DNA of 64,000 nt from an uncultured Trichococcus sp. (GCF_963667775.1 NZ_OY764015.1:2091001-2155000); one strand, 5' to 3'. Numbered from the stretch's first letter, positions 27,488 to 35,876 are shown. A program made the numbers and translations. Notes: generated by a model from the letters alone, not told the origin.

Positions 27488-28534
27488 TTATTTTTGCAGC
27501 GACGTCGTTTGTTTGTTGTTTTTGCCCGATACACCGGCAGCAGTTTGCCTCACCAATTCCAAACGCTCCAGTTCGATCTCTGGATCTACGGTGCAGTCCG
27601 CTCCGATGATGACCCCCATATCGCCGATTTCCTGGATGAGGTCTGCTGTGAATTGGGCGATGTCCGCCTTATTTCCCGCATCCAACAATGTGCCGGCGTT
27701 ATTGTTAAAGCCGCCGATCACCGCTTTGTTCCCGAAGAAACCTTTGCCTTCCTTCAGGCTGATTTTTTCGGTATGGACCGCCCAGTTGTAGGCTTTTGCT
27801 TCATAATCTCGGTAGTACGACAAGTCGTTTTGATGATGCTCATAGCCGCAGATATGCAGGATATTGTAGTCGCTGACTTTGTTCGCCTCCGCCAATACCG
27901 CCAACTCACTCGGCGCGATATAGTTTTGATAGGCTTCCTTGGTGGCAGTGCTGCTTTGAACGTTCTGCACGCTCAGATAGATGCCGTCCGTGCCCGCCTC
28001 TTCAATGACTCTCTGGGTCAAGACTGCGATATCCTTGGCGATTTCATTCGCCGCAAAAGCAAGGGCTTCCGGTTCGGTTTCAAAGAAGCGGGTAAATTTT
28101 TCGGGATCCTTGTCCCACGCTTCGAAGGCGATCCGGATATAGTTCGCCGGCGAAAAGATATTATAGAAGGTTGCAATTTCGCCGTTGAAGGATTCCTTGA
28201 TCCGTTTCACCGTCTTGACTTGCTCAGTTATCCACGGATGTTCCGGCCCCACAGCCTTGACGTTGTACAGGTCATCCGCATGCTCGATCGTTTTTCCCAA
28301 CAGGCTCGGATGCCCGAAAAAGCCGTCGCTCATGATCTTCACGAAATCCGGATTGAAGGCATCATAGAAATCCTTGTGCCCGTCGATCACTCGATCCAAA
28401 ACCGATCTGTCCTCCAAACCACGGAATTGATCATCACCGAAAACAAAGTGAAACCAAAAGCCAACCGGCACACGCTCCGTTTCTTTGTTGTCGAAAGCGT
28501 CAAAAATCAATTGTTTTCTGTTCGTCTCTGTCAT
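27488..28534 (-). CDS. Uroporphyrinogen-decarboxylase-family protein, first gene after the T-box
   Basis: This 348-residue URO-D superfamily protein starts MTETNRKQLIFDAFDNKETERVPVGFW. It carries LHICGYEHHQNDLSYYRDY, a Cys/His segment in the position where methyltransferase relatives bind metal, and VIGGFNNNAGTLLDAG. It is divergent from the copy at 25192-26295, so they are paralogues rather than a recent duplication. AGGAGG precedes the ATG. It is the gene directly controlled by the T-box leader. Its reaction is unknown; methyl transfer is one hypothesis and decarboxylation another. Confidence 0.82.
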   Translation of the reverse strand: MTETNRKQLIFDAFDNKETERVPVGFWFHFVFGDDQFRGLEDRSVLDRVIDGHKDFYDAFNPDFVKIMSDGFFGHPSLLGKTIEHADDLYNVKAVGPEHPWITEQVKTVKRIKESFNGEIATFYNIFSPANYIRIAFEAWDKDPEKFTRFFETEPEALAFAANEIAKDIAVLTQRVIEEAGTDGIYLSVQNVQSSTATKEAYQNYIAPSELAVLAEANKVSDYNILHICGYEHHQNDLSYYRDYEAKAYNWAVHTEKISLKEGKGFFGNKAVIGGFNNNAGTLLDAGNKADIAQFTADLIQEIGDMGVIIGADCTVDPEIELERLELVRQTAAGVSGKNNKQTTSLQK

Positions 28535-28554
28535 ATGTTTTCCTCCTATAATGT

Positions 28555-28850
28555 AAAATAAAAAGCCGCCCTTCCTGGATTGTTCCAGAAAGGACGACTG
28601 TTAGATCGTGGTTCCACCTTTTTTCGCGAAAAGCTTGCGCTTGCCGCCTCAACCGGTACAGAGCCTTTTACTGCGCTCGATACCGTTGCCTGCCTAACGG
28701 GGGCGTCCGGATACGTCTGCAGGAAAATCCCTGTCAACGCATCAACTCCGAGGCCATTTTTCCTGTGCTGCCGTCCGCTCTTTTCCACCGACCAAGAACT
28801 CTCTGAAGGACTATCCAACCAGTACTTTCCTCTTCTTTGCTTTTTTCTGT
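28555..28850 (-). promoter_or_regulatory. T-box riboswitch leader
   Basis: A complete leader is readable on the minus strand. Stem I begins with GAAGAGGAAAGTACT (28835-28821), followed by CAGAGAG and GGTCGGTGGAA. The specifier loop sits at GAAAAATGG followed by CCTC (28750-28753), which pairs with GAGG of the 5' side; applying the rule that a purine follows the specifier gives codon ATG (28757-28755). The T-box AAGGTGGAACCACG (28620-28607) pairs as antiterminator with CGTCCTT. The competing terminator (28565-28598) has a 15-bp stem including G-U pairs and a T-rich tail. Uncharged tRNA should allow expression of the downstream URO-D/oxidoreductase/ABC operon. Confidence 0.93.
28565..28598 (-). 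terminator. T-box regulated terminator
   Basis: GCCGCCCTTCCTGGA (28565-28579) pairs with TCCAGAAAGGACGAC (28584-28598) around a 4-base loop. On the minus strand it is followed by TTTTTATTTT. It shares CGTCCTT with the antiterminator. Confidence 0.9.
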
Positions 28851-28972
28851 ATGGCTTTTATTTGATAGACAAAGTCTACCACCACAGCCACGGCCTGAAA
28901 AGCACACGATTCCGAACAGGATTGACAGGGAAAACCGAACAGCAGGTTGGTTGGCTTGGATGCTGGAGTCCC

Positions 28973-29010
28973 CACGGAATAAGATGAATAACGGCCAAGT
29001 ATCCATGTTT
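28973..29010. repeat. AAGATG palindrome, copy 1
   Basis: This imperfect palindrome has arms AAGATGAATAAC and GTATCCATGTTT around GGCCAA. It matches copy 2 (34975-35012) at about 32 of 37 positions, including CACGGAA before the arm. It lies 113 bases downstream of the transketolase stop, beyond that gene's own terminator. Confidence 0.65.
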
Positions 29011-29073
29011 CTGCGACAACAGAGTCGACTAGCGATGAGATGCCCCCTAATAATATTTAGCTCAAGAAAAAAA

Positions 29074-29113
29074 GAGCGGAAGACAGGATTTCCCCCCCCT
29101 GCTTTCCGTTCCT
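29074..29113 (-). terminator. Terminator of the PTS-transketolase operon
   Basis: CGGAAGACAGG (29077-29087) pairs with CCTGCTTTCCG (29098-29108) at 9 of 11 positions. The loop carries C7-8, and on the minus strand a T7 run follows. Confidence 0.75.
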
Positions 29114-29122
29114 TTTCAGACG

Positions 29123-30091
29123 TTATACGTTAACGCCAACTTTAACTTTTTGATCAACCAATTTTTTTGCCTGTGCAACGATGTTTGCCACGGTCAACCC
29201 GTACTGTTCCTTCAAATAATCCGCCTTCCCGACTTGCCCGAAAGCTTCGCGGACGCCGACGCGATATTGCAAGGTCGGCTTCAGTTCAGCCAAGGTTTCG
29301 GCTACCGCACTTCCGATACCGCCGATGACATTGTGGTTCTCGGCAGTCACGATTGCGCCCGTTTCAGCAGCCTTCAGTAAAGCCGCTTCATTCACCGGTT
29401 TAACCCGGTAAAGATCGATTACCGTGGCCGATAGGCCTTCTTCCGCTAACTGATCCGCAGCTTGCAGGGCATCGGCTACCATGATTCCTGAAGCGATGAT
29501 GCTGACGTCGGAACCTTCCCGCAACAGCTTGTAGCCGTCTTCAAAAGTCTCGCCCTCCGGATAGATTTCGATCGCGTTTTTACGGATCATTCGCACATAG
29601 TTCAAGCCGTCCGTATGGTACGTTTCTTCCAGGATAGCACGCAGGCATTTGTCATCGCTGGCTTCGTAGACATGCGCATCCGGGATGGCACGCAACAAGG
29701 ACAACTCCTCGAAAGGCATATGCGTTCCGCCATTGGCTTCCGCGGTGACACCCGCATCCGAGCCGATGATGGTCACATTTGTTCCGGCATAAGCGACCGA
29801 TATGAAAATCTGGTCGAATACCCGTCTGCTCGCGAACGGCCCGAAAGTATGGATATAGGGTTTGAAACCCGCTACCGAAAGTCCGGCGGCGCAGGATACT
29901 TCCTGAGCTTCCATGATCCCTACGTTGATGTAGCGACCGCCCAACTCTTCCTTGATTTTATCCGTGGACATCGAGCTAGATAAGTCTGCTTCCAGCACAA
30001 CGATACTGTCGTCTTTTCTCGCTTTATCCAGCAAGAATTTACGGTATACTTCACGCAATTCTGTTTTCCCCATTTTCGCTTCAAAAGTCAT
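29123..30091 (-). CDS. Transketolase C-terminal subunit
   Basis: This 322-residue subunit carries the pyrimidine-binding and C-terminal domains of a split transketolase. Visible are VLEADLSSSMSTDKI, YINVGIMEAQEVSCAAGLSVAG with the catalytic Glu, and a C-terminal TAENHNVIGGIGSAVAETLA block. It starts two bases after the N-terminal subunit stop, with AGGAG nine bases upstream. The two subunits together should transfer two-carbon ketol units, here probably in a pathway for the sugar imported by the adjacent PTS. Confidence 0.93.
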   Translation of the reverse strand: MTFEAKMGKTELREVYRKFLLDKARKDDSIVVLEADLSSSMSTDKIKEELGGRYINVGIMEAQEVSCAAGLSVAGFKPYIHTFGPFASRRVFDQIFISVAYAGTNVTIIGSDAGVTAEANGGTHMPFEELSLLRAIPDAHVYEASDDKCLRAILEETYHTDGLNYVRMIRKNAIEIYPEGETFEDGYKLLREGSDVSIIASGIMVADALQAADQLAEEGLSATVIDLYRVKPVNEAALLKAAETGAIVTAENHNVIGGIGSAVAETLAELKPTLQYRVGVREAFGQVGKADYLKEQYGLTVANIVAQAKKLVDQKVKVGVNV

Positions 30092-30093
30092 CC

Positions 30094-30930
30094 CTATCTC
30101 ACTCCTATCTCAATACCGATTTTTCCAGTAGTCGCCTCAATGGCCGCCTTCGCCGCATCATCCAAGCGAAGGTGGTGGTTGCTGTACATGTCTTCGATGA
30201 ACGGAACCCCTTGCCCTTTTACCGTGTCCAGGACGATGGCGGTTGGTTTGTCGGTTAGGGATTTAGCTCTTTCAATCGCTCCGTTGATTTCCTCAACCGA
30301 AGAGCCGTCAGCTTTCAGCGTATGGAATCCGAAAGCAGCGAATTTCGCTTCGAAATCAAACGGATTGCAGATTTCAGTTGTATAGCCATCGAGTTGTTTC
30401 TTGTTGTCATCGATGAACAGAATGAAATGATCGAGCTGTCTATGAGCGGCAAACTGGATCGCTTCCCAGCATTGTCCTTCGTTCAACTCTCCGTCGCCCA
30501 CGATGCAATACGTGTAGTTTTCTCGCCCGGCAAGTTTATTCCCATATGCAATCCCCGTGGCAGCGGAAATGCCTTGCCCCAGCGACCCGGTTGTCATATC
30601 CACGCCCGGTGTTTTGTTCTTATCTGGATGCGACGGCAAATTCGTACCGTTCTGGTTCAGTGTGTAGAGCCAATCCTCCGTAATAAAATCTTTTAGGAAT
30701 AAGGTAGCATATAGAGCAGGCCCGGCATGCCCTTTGGAAAGGACGAAAAAGTCGCGGTTCAAGTCATCCTTTGTTTCCGGGCTGACCCGCAACTGATGCC
30801 CATACAGGACGGCGAGCGTCTCTACAATCGAAAGACTGCCGCCGTAATGTCCGTACCCCATATAGTTCAATTCTTTTAAGGTATAGTACCGAATCTGATC
30901 TGCAAAGTGTTTTATTGCTGTGCTATCCAT
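30094..30930 (-). CDS. Transketolase N-terminal subunit
   Basis: This 278-residue thiamine-diphosphate-binding half of a split transketolase has SKGHAGPALYA, LPSHPDKNKTPGVDMTTGSL and the ThDP/Mg motif GDGELNEGQCWEA followed by DNNKK. It lies 17 bases after the PTS EIIC gene. Split transketolases are common beside carbohydrate PTS genes in Firmicutes and often act on unusual pentose or apiose-like intermediates. The exact substrate is unknown. Confidence 0.93.
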   Translation of the reverse strand: MDSTAIKHFADQIRYYTLKELNYMGYGHYGGSLSIVETLAVLYGHQLRVSPETKDDLNRDFFVLSKGHAGPALYATLFLKDFITEDWLYTLNQNGTNLPSHPDKNKTPGVDMTTGSLGQGISAATGIAYGNKLAGRENYTYCIVGDGELNEGQCWEAIQFAAHRQLDHFILFIDDNKKQLDGYTTEICNPFDFEAKFAAFGFHTLKADGSSVEEINGAIERAKSLTDKPTAIVLDTVKGQGVPFIEDMYSNHHLRLDDAAKAAIEATTGKIGIEIGVR

Positions 30931-30947
30931 CTAATCAATATCCTCCT

Positions 30948-32309
30948 TTATTCTGCAGTTACTGTTTTTTTGTTTTTGTCCAGTGCAGTCAAAGCCAGCA
31001 TGATCGCAATGACGATTGCGATCCCGATCATAATCGCTGTCTTTCCGCCCATATTCGCCAAACTACCCAGGATGATACCTGATGAAGCAAAATCAGCATC
31101 AGAGAAAGTTGATCCAGCAAAGCCTAATTCGCCCAATACCGGCAGTAAGAAAAGTGGCAAGAAGCTGATCAACATCCCTTGCAGGAATGAACCAGCGATT
31201 GCCCCTCTTAATCCTCCTGAGGAATTCCCGATGACGCCGGCAGTCGCTCCAACGAAGAAGTGTGGGACTACGCCAGGAAGGATAATGACACCGCCAGTGA
31301 AAATCATGATGACCATGCTTACAAGCCCTCCGACAAAACTTGAGAAGAATCCGATCAATACTGCATTGGGTGCATATGGATAAACGATCGGGCAGTCCAA
31401 GGCTGGTTTTGCATTCGGCACTAACTTGTCAGAAATACCTTTGAAGGCCGGAACAATCTCATTCAGAATCAGACGAACACCCGCCAAGATTACGAACACA
31501 CCAGCAGCGAATGAGCCGGATTGTTGCAAAGCAAAGATAAGATAGTTCGTTCCACCGCTTAAATTTTCTTGGATGTATGCAGAACCTGTAAACAAGGCAA
31601 CTATAGTGTATAGGACAGTCATCGTAATAGCGATGCTGACGGTTGAATCACGAAGGAAGCCAAGGCTCTTAGGAAAATTGATATCTTCCGTAGATTTTTT
31701 CTTGTCTCCGATCAATTTACCGACATAACCGCTCAATGCGTAGCTGACCGCACTGAAGTGTCCCAATGCTACCGAGTCATTGCCTGTCAATTCAACCATG
31801 AAACGTTGAACCAACGCTGGCGATACGGACATGATGATCCCAAGCACTAATCCACCAAAAACAATCAGAGATGTGGAGGTGAACCCGGCAACAGACATGA
31901 TCACCGCAACCATACACGCCATATATAGCGTGTGGTGCCCAGTCAAGAAGATGTATTTGAATTTAGTGAAGCGTGCAATCAGGATGTTGAAAATCATCCC
32001 AGACAACATGATGAGGGCTGTACTAGTGCCGTATTGATCCAATGCGACAGCTACAATTGCTTCATTATTCGGGATGACACCTTGCATGTTGAAGGCTATT
32101 TTGAACATTTCCCCAAAAGGCTCTAACGCACCGACGATCACGCCGGCTCCTGCAGTCACAACCAGGAATCCAACGAACGTCTTCACGCCGCCTTTCACAA
32201 TGTCTGTGGTTGATTTCTTTTGAAGGACGGAACCCAAGATAGCGATCAATGCTACTAAAATGGCAGGCGTACTGGCAATATCAATCAGAATATCTAACAA
32301 TCCATTCAT
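30948..32309 (-). CDS. PTS EIIC component, ascorbate (UlaA/SgaT) family
   Basis: This 453-residue membrane transporter has 10-11 hydrophobic helices. Family blocks include LTGHHTLYMACMVAVIMSVAG, LGHFSAVSYALSGYVG and GGVIILPGVVPHFFVGATAG. The UlaA family moves L-ascorbate in enteric bacteria, but homologues with other ligands exist. UlaG/UlaD/E/F-like ascorbate enzymes are absent here and transketolase follows instead, so the sugar may not be ascorbate. It is the third gene of the regulator-EIIB-EIIC-transketolase operon. Confidence 0.93.
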   Translation of the reverse strand: MNGLLDILIDIASTPAILVALIAILGSVLQKKSTTDIVKGGVKTFVGFLVVTAGAGVIVGALEPFGEMFKIAFNMQGVIPNNEAIVAVALDQYGTSTALIMLSGMIFNILIARFTKFKYIFLTGHHTLYMACMVAVIMSVAGFTSTSLIVFGGLVLGIIMSVSPALVQRFMVELTGNDSVALGHFSAVSYALSGYVGKLIGDKKKSTEDINFPKSLGFLRDSTVSIAITMTVLYTIVALFTGSAYIQENLSGGTNYLIFALQQSGSFAAGVFVILAGVRLILNEIVPAFKGISDKLVPNAKPALDCPIVYPYAPNAVLIGFFSSFVGGLVSMVIMIFTGGVIILPGVVPHFFVGATAGVIGNSSGGLRGAIAGSFLQGMLISFLPLFLLPVLGELGFAGSTFSDADFASSGIILGSLANMGGKTAIMIGIAIVIAIMLALTALDKNKKTVTAE

Positions 32310-32336
32310 AATCTCAACACCTCTTCTATTTTATTT

Positions 32337-32627
32337 TTATGCGATCAAACCTTTGTCCTTGCATGCTTGCGTCACTTTCTCGCGCAGTTCGTTCATGTCG
32401 ATGATACTCTTCAAGAAGCGCACATCCCCAAGGTGTCCCGCAGAATTCTCCAAATCCTGCCCAACGAACCATACATCTGCTTCATCTGGACTTGCAGAAC
32501 TTAAGTCATAGTGCTGTACCGTCACTTTATCGCTTACCCCAAGTTCCCTTAAAATCGACTGAATGTTCATTTCCACCATAAAACTCGAACCCAAACCTGA
32601 ACCACACGCTGCTCCAAATCTAACCAT
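32337..32627 (-). CDS. PTS EIIB component, ascorbate (UlaB) family
   Basis: This 96-residue soluble phosphocarrier carries its phosphate on Cys8 in MVRFGAACGSGLGSS. The ATG at 32627 has AAGGGGAG seven bases upstream and overlaps the regulator stop by eight bases; a longer frame adds six residues without support. It receives phosphate from an EIIA and passes it to the sugar at EIIC. Confidence 0.93.
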   Translation of the reverse strand: MVRFGAACGSGLGSSFMVEMNIQSILRELGVSDKVTVQHYDLSSASPDEADVWFVGQDLENSAGHLGDVRFLKSIIDMNELREKVTQACKDKGLIA

Positions 32628-34683
32628 TGACTTTCTCCCCTTCACTGAACATATTTATGATTTCTTTGCTGGTAGTCGCTTCTTTCAATTCCGCCAATTT
32701 ATCTTCGGAACTTAGGATGCCGGTCAATTCCGACAGTGCCTTCAGGTGGGTTTTGTTGTCGATAGCCGCTATGCAGATGATTGTATCCACTGCATGAGCC
32801 TCATCTCCCAATAAATTCACCGGTTCCTTGAGTCTCAGCATCGACATACCGATGCGGTTGACGCCTTCTTCCGGTCTGGCATGTGGGATTGCAACACCTT
32901 TCCCCAAGTCGATAAAAGGACCAAATTCTTTCACTTTATTGATCATCGCTGTGACATAATCCTCCGAGATTGTATCGTTTTCCAATAACGGATTGCCGGC
33001 AAAACGGATCGCTTGCTCCCAATCAGCGCACTGATCGGCAAATTGAATCGTATCCGCTACCAATAAATCTTTTAACATAGGCGTATATCCCCTTCCGTAG
33101 GCATCTGTTGGATTCAGAGTCATACTCAACTCGTTCCGTAAGGCTCCTTCATTTTCAATTTTTGCATATTTCTTGATGATTGCTATGAGCGCATTCAGGT
33201 CCGGCCCTAAATAACTGTCTACCGGAAAAGCATCCAGGACTGCGCGGATCAAATGTCTTTTTGATTCCGCATTCATCATCGGGTTCACTATGAATACGGG
33301 TTTGGTGGATTCGACATATACGGTTGAAAAGACGAGATCATATTCCTTCGAATCGAGATCGTAAAAACTTTCCAAATTGTGTCCATCTATCCATTTGATA
33401 TTACTGAACATCTGCCGCAGCTCCGACAGCAGAATCAAAGAAGAACTGATGCCGCTCGGACAAATGACCGCTGCCCGATACGTACTCTGCTTGTTGATTT
33501 GGCCTTCTATCTCGCCACCGAAGTGGATAGTGAAATAAGCGATCTCATCATCAGTCATCGTACCTTCTGCATATTCTTCTAACGGCTTCAGAGCACGCTT
33601 TACCAAAACGAACAATCTTTTGTGCTTAGCCTGGATCATTTCCGTCAAGACATTATCAAGTTCGATTCCGAAAAGAATGCGGTAGTAGGCAGGTACCAGA
33701 TGAAGATACAGGTTCCTGAAGAGTTCCTCTTTTCTGTTGAAAGATACGACGGCAATCCGTTCCATTTCGGAAATGATAGCCATTGTGATTTTCTTAAGGG
33801 CTTCATCTTCGCTGCTTTCCCATTTGCCCTCGATCGTTCCCAGGAAAAGCATCACGATGAAGCCAATTTCCTCTTTCTCTCCTTGAATCTCGAGATTCTT
33901 GAACAAGTGGCGGTACACTTTCTCTGCCAACTCCCATAGCGGGCTTGTCGACAAAACTTCTTGCTGCTTCTCTGTAAAAGTCAGGTGCCCTTGGACACGC
34001 GCTACCCGGATCCTTGTGTAAAGGATAAGATAAAGCGAGTCACGGATCCGTTCCTCCACATAATGCATGTTGTGTTCGTTTGCATAGGCTTTGATGATCC
34101 GGATGACCGGCTCAAGGTCGATCGTTTCCTGCCAATCTTCCGCAATGTAGTTCAATGCCCAATTGCCCGAAGCGTGCCGCAACAACTGGCTGATGCTGTG
34201 GAAAGCCATCCTCCGTTTATCGGCCTCATTCCCCTCCAAGAAGTACCCTCTTGAACGCTGGTATTCCAAGGTAATTCCGTATTCGGACAACTTACAGCGC
34301 AGCCTTTTGATATCGGCCAACGTTGTGTTCTTGCTTACTTTCAATAAATCCTGATAGTGGAAATTGGAAATAAAATCTTTGCGGATGAATGTGTACAGGT
34401 AAAGCATATACATCCGCTCTTCTTCATCGAGATAAATCTGCGGTGAAGCAAAAACTTTTTGAAGCGCATCCTCCATGGCAATTAAGGTTTTGGGTACGGT
34501 GTATTTTTCCGGATCAACTAGCACCGTGGGAAAATCGTTTTTGGCCAACAACTCATTCAAGGTAGCTAAGTCTTGCGTGAGCACATTAGTCGACTCATTC
34601 ATTTTCAATCCCAATTCCCAATAATGCATCTGCGGCATGGCGATAATTTTTTTGAGGAGAATCAATAATCGATTGTCGTACAT
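32620..34683 (-). CDS. PRD-containing BglG/MtlR-type regulator with fused EIIB-like and EIIA domains
   Basis: This 687-residue transcription regulator is controlled by PTS phosphorylation. Domains in order are two N-terminal helix-turn-helix modules (Mga/BglG type, residues 1-150), PRD1 (about 170-280), PRD2 (about 290-400, with HLVPAYYR and YFTIHFGGE), an EIIB-like domain with Cys in ICPSGISSS (about 405-490), and a C-terminal type-2 EIIA domain with the phospho-His in VAIPHARPEEG (His601). It starts the operon and probably activates it. No separate EIIA gene accompanies EIIB and EIIC, so its EIIA domain may be the actual phosphodonor (inference). Confidence 0.92.
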   Translation of the reverse strand: MYDNRLLILLKKIIAMPQMHYWELGLKMNESTNVLTQDLATLNELLAKNDFPTVLVDPEKYTVPKTLIAMEDALQKVFASPQIYLDEEERMYMLYLYTFIRKDFISNFHYQDLLKVSKNTTLADIKRLRCKLSEYGITLEYQRSRGYFLEGNEADKRRMAFHSISQLLRHASGNWALNYIAEDWQETIDLEPVIRIIKAYANEHNMHYVEERIRDSLYLILYTRIRVARVQGHLTFTEKQQEVLSTSPLWELAEKVYRHLFKNLEIQGEKEEIGFIVMLFLGTIEGKWESSEDEALKKITMAIISEMERIAVVSFNRKEELFRNLYLHLVPAYYRILFGIELDNVLTEMIQAKHKRLFVLVKRALKPLEEYAEGTMTDDEIAYFTIHFGGEIEGQINKQSTYRAAVICPSGISSSLILLSELRQMFSNIKWIDGHNLESFYDLDSKEYDLVFSTVYVESTKPVFIVNPMMNAESKRHLIRAVLDAFPVDSYLGPDLNALIAIIKKYAKIENEGALRNELSMTLNPTDAYGRGYTPMLKDLLVADTIQFADQCADWEQAIRFAGNPLLENDTISEDYVTAMINKVKEFGPFIDLGKGVAIPHARPEEGVNRIGMSMLRLKEPVNLLGDEAHAVDTIICIAAIDNKTHLKALSELTGILSSEDKLAELKEATTSKEIINMFSEGEKVNG

Positions 34684-34788
34684 GTATACCCTCCTTACGA
34701 AACCTAGTATAGCTTGAAACCCTTTTCATTTGAAGTTTATCTCGGTCCAACCGTTTTCCCGAAATCGAAAATCGACTGGACCCAATTC

Positions 34789-34802
34789 CAAAAACGCTTT
34801 CA
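34789..34802 (-). promoter_or_regulatory. cre-like site upstream of the PTS operon
   Basis: The minus strand reads TGAAAGCGTTTTTG. The core TGAAAGCG is perfect and the last two bases differ from the cre consensus. It lies about 105 bases before the regulator start. Confidence 0.5.
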
Positions 34803-34974
34803 CGCCAAGGGAAATGAATGCTGAAAGGCATCTTGCATTTACTAGTGTTTGTCTATTTTTACTGGACAATCAAGAATAATAGTATTATTATAATCAATTT
34901 TGAAGCTGCTGCATCCTGATTTCGGGAGAATTTCATTATTTACCCCGTCATTCATCATTCTGCGGCATGAGCCG

Positions 34975-35012
34975 CACGGAAAAAGATGGATAACGGCCAG
35001 TTATTCATGTTT
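34975..35012. repeat. AAGATG palindrome, copy 2
   Basis: Arms AAAGATGGATAAC and GTTATTCATGTTT (11 of 13 complementary) flank GGCCA. It is closely related to copy 1 and, in its arms, to copies 3 and 4. Confidence 0.65.
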
Positions 35013-35066
35013 ACGCTCAAAAAAGACGGACGGCCCGCGCACCCGACATCCATCGCCACGCGCACC

Positions 35067-35098
35067 AAAAAGTCCTCCCGGTAAAATGCCGGAAGGAC
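35067..35098 (-). terminator. Terminator of the ATP-grasp/esterase operon
   Basis: GTCCTCCCGG (35072-35081) pairs with CCGGAAGGAC (35089-35098) with one mismatch around a 7-base loop. On the minus strand TTTTTGG follows. Confidence 0.85.
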
Positions 35099-35111
35099 GG
35101 ATTTTTCATCA

Positions 35112-35861
35112 TTATAGTTTGCCTTGCTCATTCAGCTTGCCCAGGAAATAAGGCATCTGGACGCGCCACCATTCCCAGTCGTGGTGGACATCCGGGCCCC
35201 AGAAGTCGATCCAGGCGGGGATGTTCTTGCAGCGCAGCGCTTCTTCGATTTTCTTCGTGTCTTTGATGCTGACTTCTTCCCAGTTGCCTTGGCCGGTCGC
35301 GACGATGATGTTGCCGGAACGGTATTTGTCCAGGAACCAGCCGTCGTTCAGATTCCACAGGTAGTCGATCGGCGAATTCTCATAGACATTGCGGTCATGG
35401 TAATCCCCGAAGAAATAGCGGACATCGTAAAGGCCGCTCAGCGCGATGACGCTGTCGAAGACATCCGGATGGCGCAGGTAAAAGTTCAGGCTGTGATATC
35501 CGCCCATGCTGCAGCCGGTCGCGATCATCGGTCCCTGATGATTCGTCTGGTGCTTGATGTGCGGCACCAGTTCTTCGATGATGTAGCGGTTATAGCGTTC
35601 GTGCATGTTGGCCCGGTCGTACGGACTTTTCCATTCGCACAGCCACGATTCGTTGTCGACGCTGTCCGGTGTGTAAAACTGCACCAAGCCTTGGTCGATG
35701 AACCACCGGCAGGCTTCGATCATGCCGAAGTCCGCGTATTCGTTGTGGCTGCCTCCGGATGATGGGAAGACGATGATCGGTTTACCCGCATGTCCATAGC
35801 GATTGAAACGCATCTCACGGTTCAGGTGACCGCTCCATTGTGATGAATATTCTACGTGCAT
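35112..35861 (-). CDS. Esterase-like alpha/beta hydrolase (PF00756 type)
   Basis: This 249-residue cytoplasmic hydrolase has the nucleophile elbow GCSMGGY (Ser118), an oxyanion region IIVFPSSGGSHNEYADF, and HHDWEWW near the C-terminus supplying the likely His. It resembles the esterase D/antigen-85-like group, whose bacterial relatives act on acyl groups of sugars, glutathione adducts or siderophores. It follows the ATP-grasp gene by 15 bases, and the pair forms a two-gene operon. The substrate cannot be told from sequence. Confidence 0.85.
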   Translation of the reverse strand: MHVEYSSQWSGHLNREMRFNRYGHAGKPIIVFPSSGGSHNEYADFGMIEACRWFIDQGLVQFYTPDSVDNESWLCEWKSPYDRANMHERYNRYIIEELVPHIKHQTNHQGPMIATGCSMGGYHSLNFYLRHPDVFDSVIALSGLYDVRYFFGDYHDRNVYENSPIDYLWNLNDGWFLDKYRSGNIIVATGQGNWEEVSIKDTKKIEEALRCKNIPAWIDFWGPDVHHDWEWWRVQMPYFLGKLNEQGKL

Positions 35862-35876
35862 CTTTTTTCCCCCATT

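Larger units (their letters stand above)
28851..29122. other. Intergenic region between the T-box leader and the transketolase operon
   Basis: Together with the T-box leader this makes a 588-base stretch without a protein gene. It holds the unrecognised promoter of the T-box operon, palindrome copy 1 (28973-29010) and the transketolase terminator (29074-29113). Confidence 0.6.
34684..35111. other. Intergenic region with cre site, palindrome copy 2 and esterase terminator
   Basis: These 428 bases have no credible gene. From the PTS regulator outward they hold a cre-like site (34789-34802), an AT-rich stretch with TATAAT on the minus strand near 34885-34900, a GCGGC-ATGA-GCCGC hairpin (34962-34975), palindrome copy 2 (34975-35012) and the esterase terminator (35067-35098). 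Confidence 0.6.

Noticed and set aside
25192-28534. Calling the URO-D proteins hemE
   Set aside because: There are two divergent copies, no haem genes nearby, and an ABC importer with T-box context. True HemE function is unlikely.
27449-28561. Plus-strand open frame of 370 codons opposite the first URO-D gene
   Set aside because: The minus-strand frame has family motifs, a ribosome site and a T-box leader. The plus frame has no recognisable motif.
28580-29006. Small open frames over the T-box leader
   Set aside because: The sequence is fully explained by T-box structure elements, and the frames lack ribosome sites.
30948-32627. Naming the PTS genes ulaA and ulaB
   Set aside because: Family membership is clear, but no ascorbate pathway enzymes are present and transketolase replaces them, so substrate-specific symbols are not justified.
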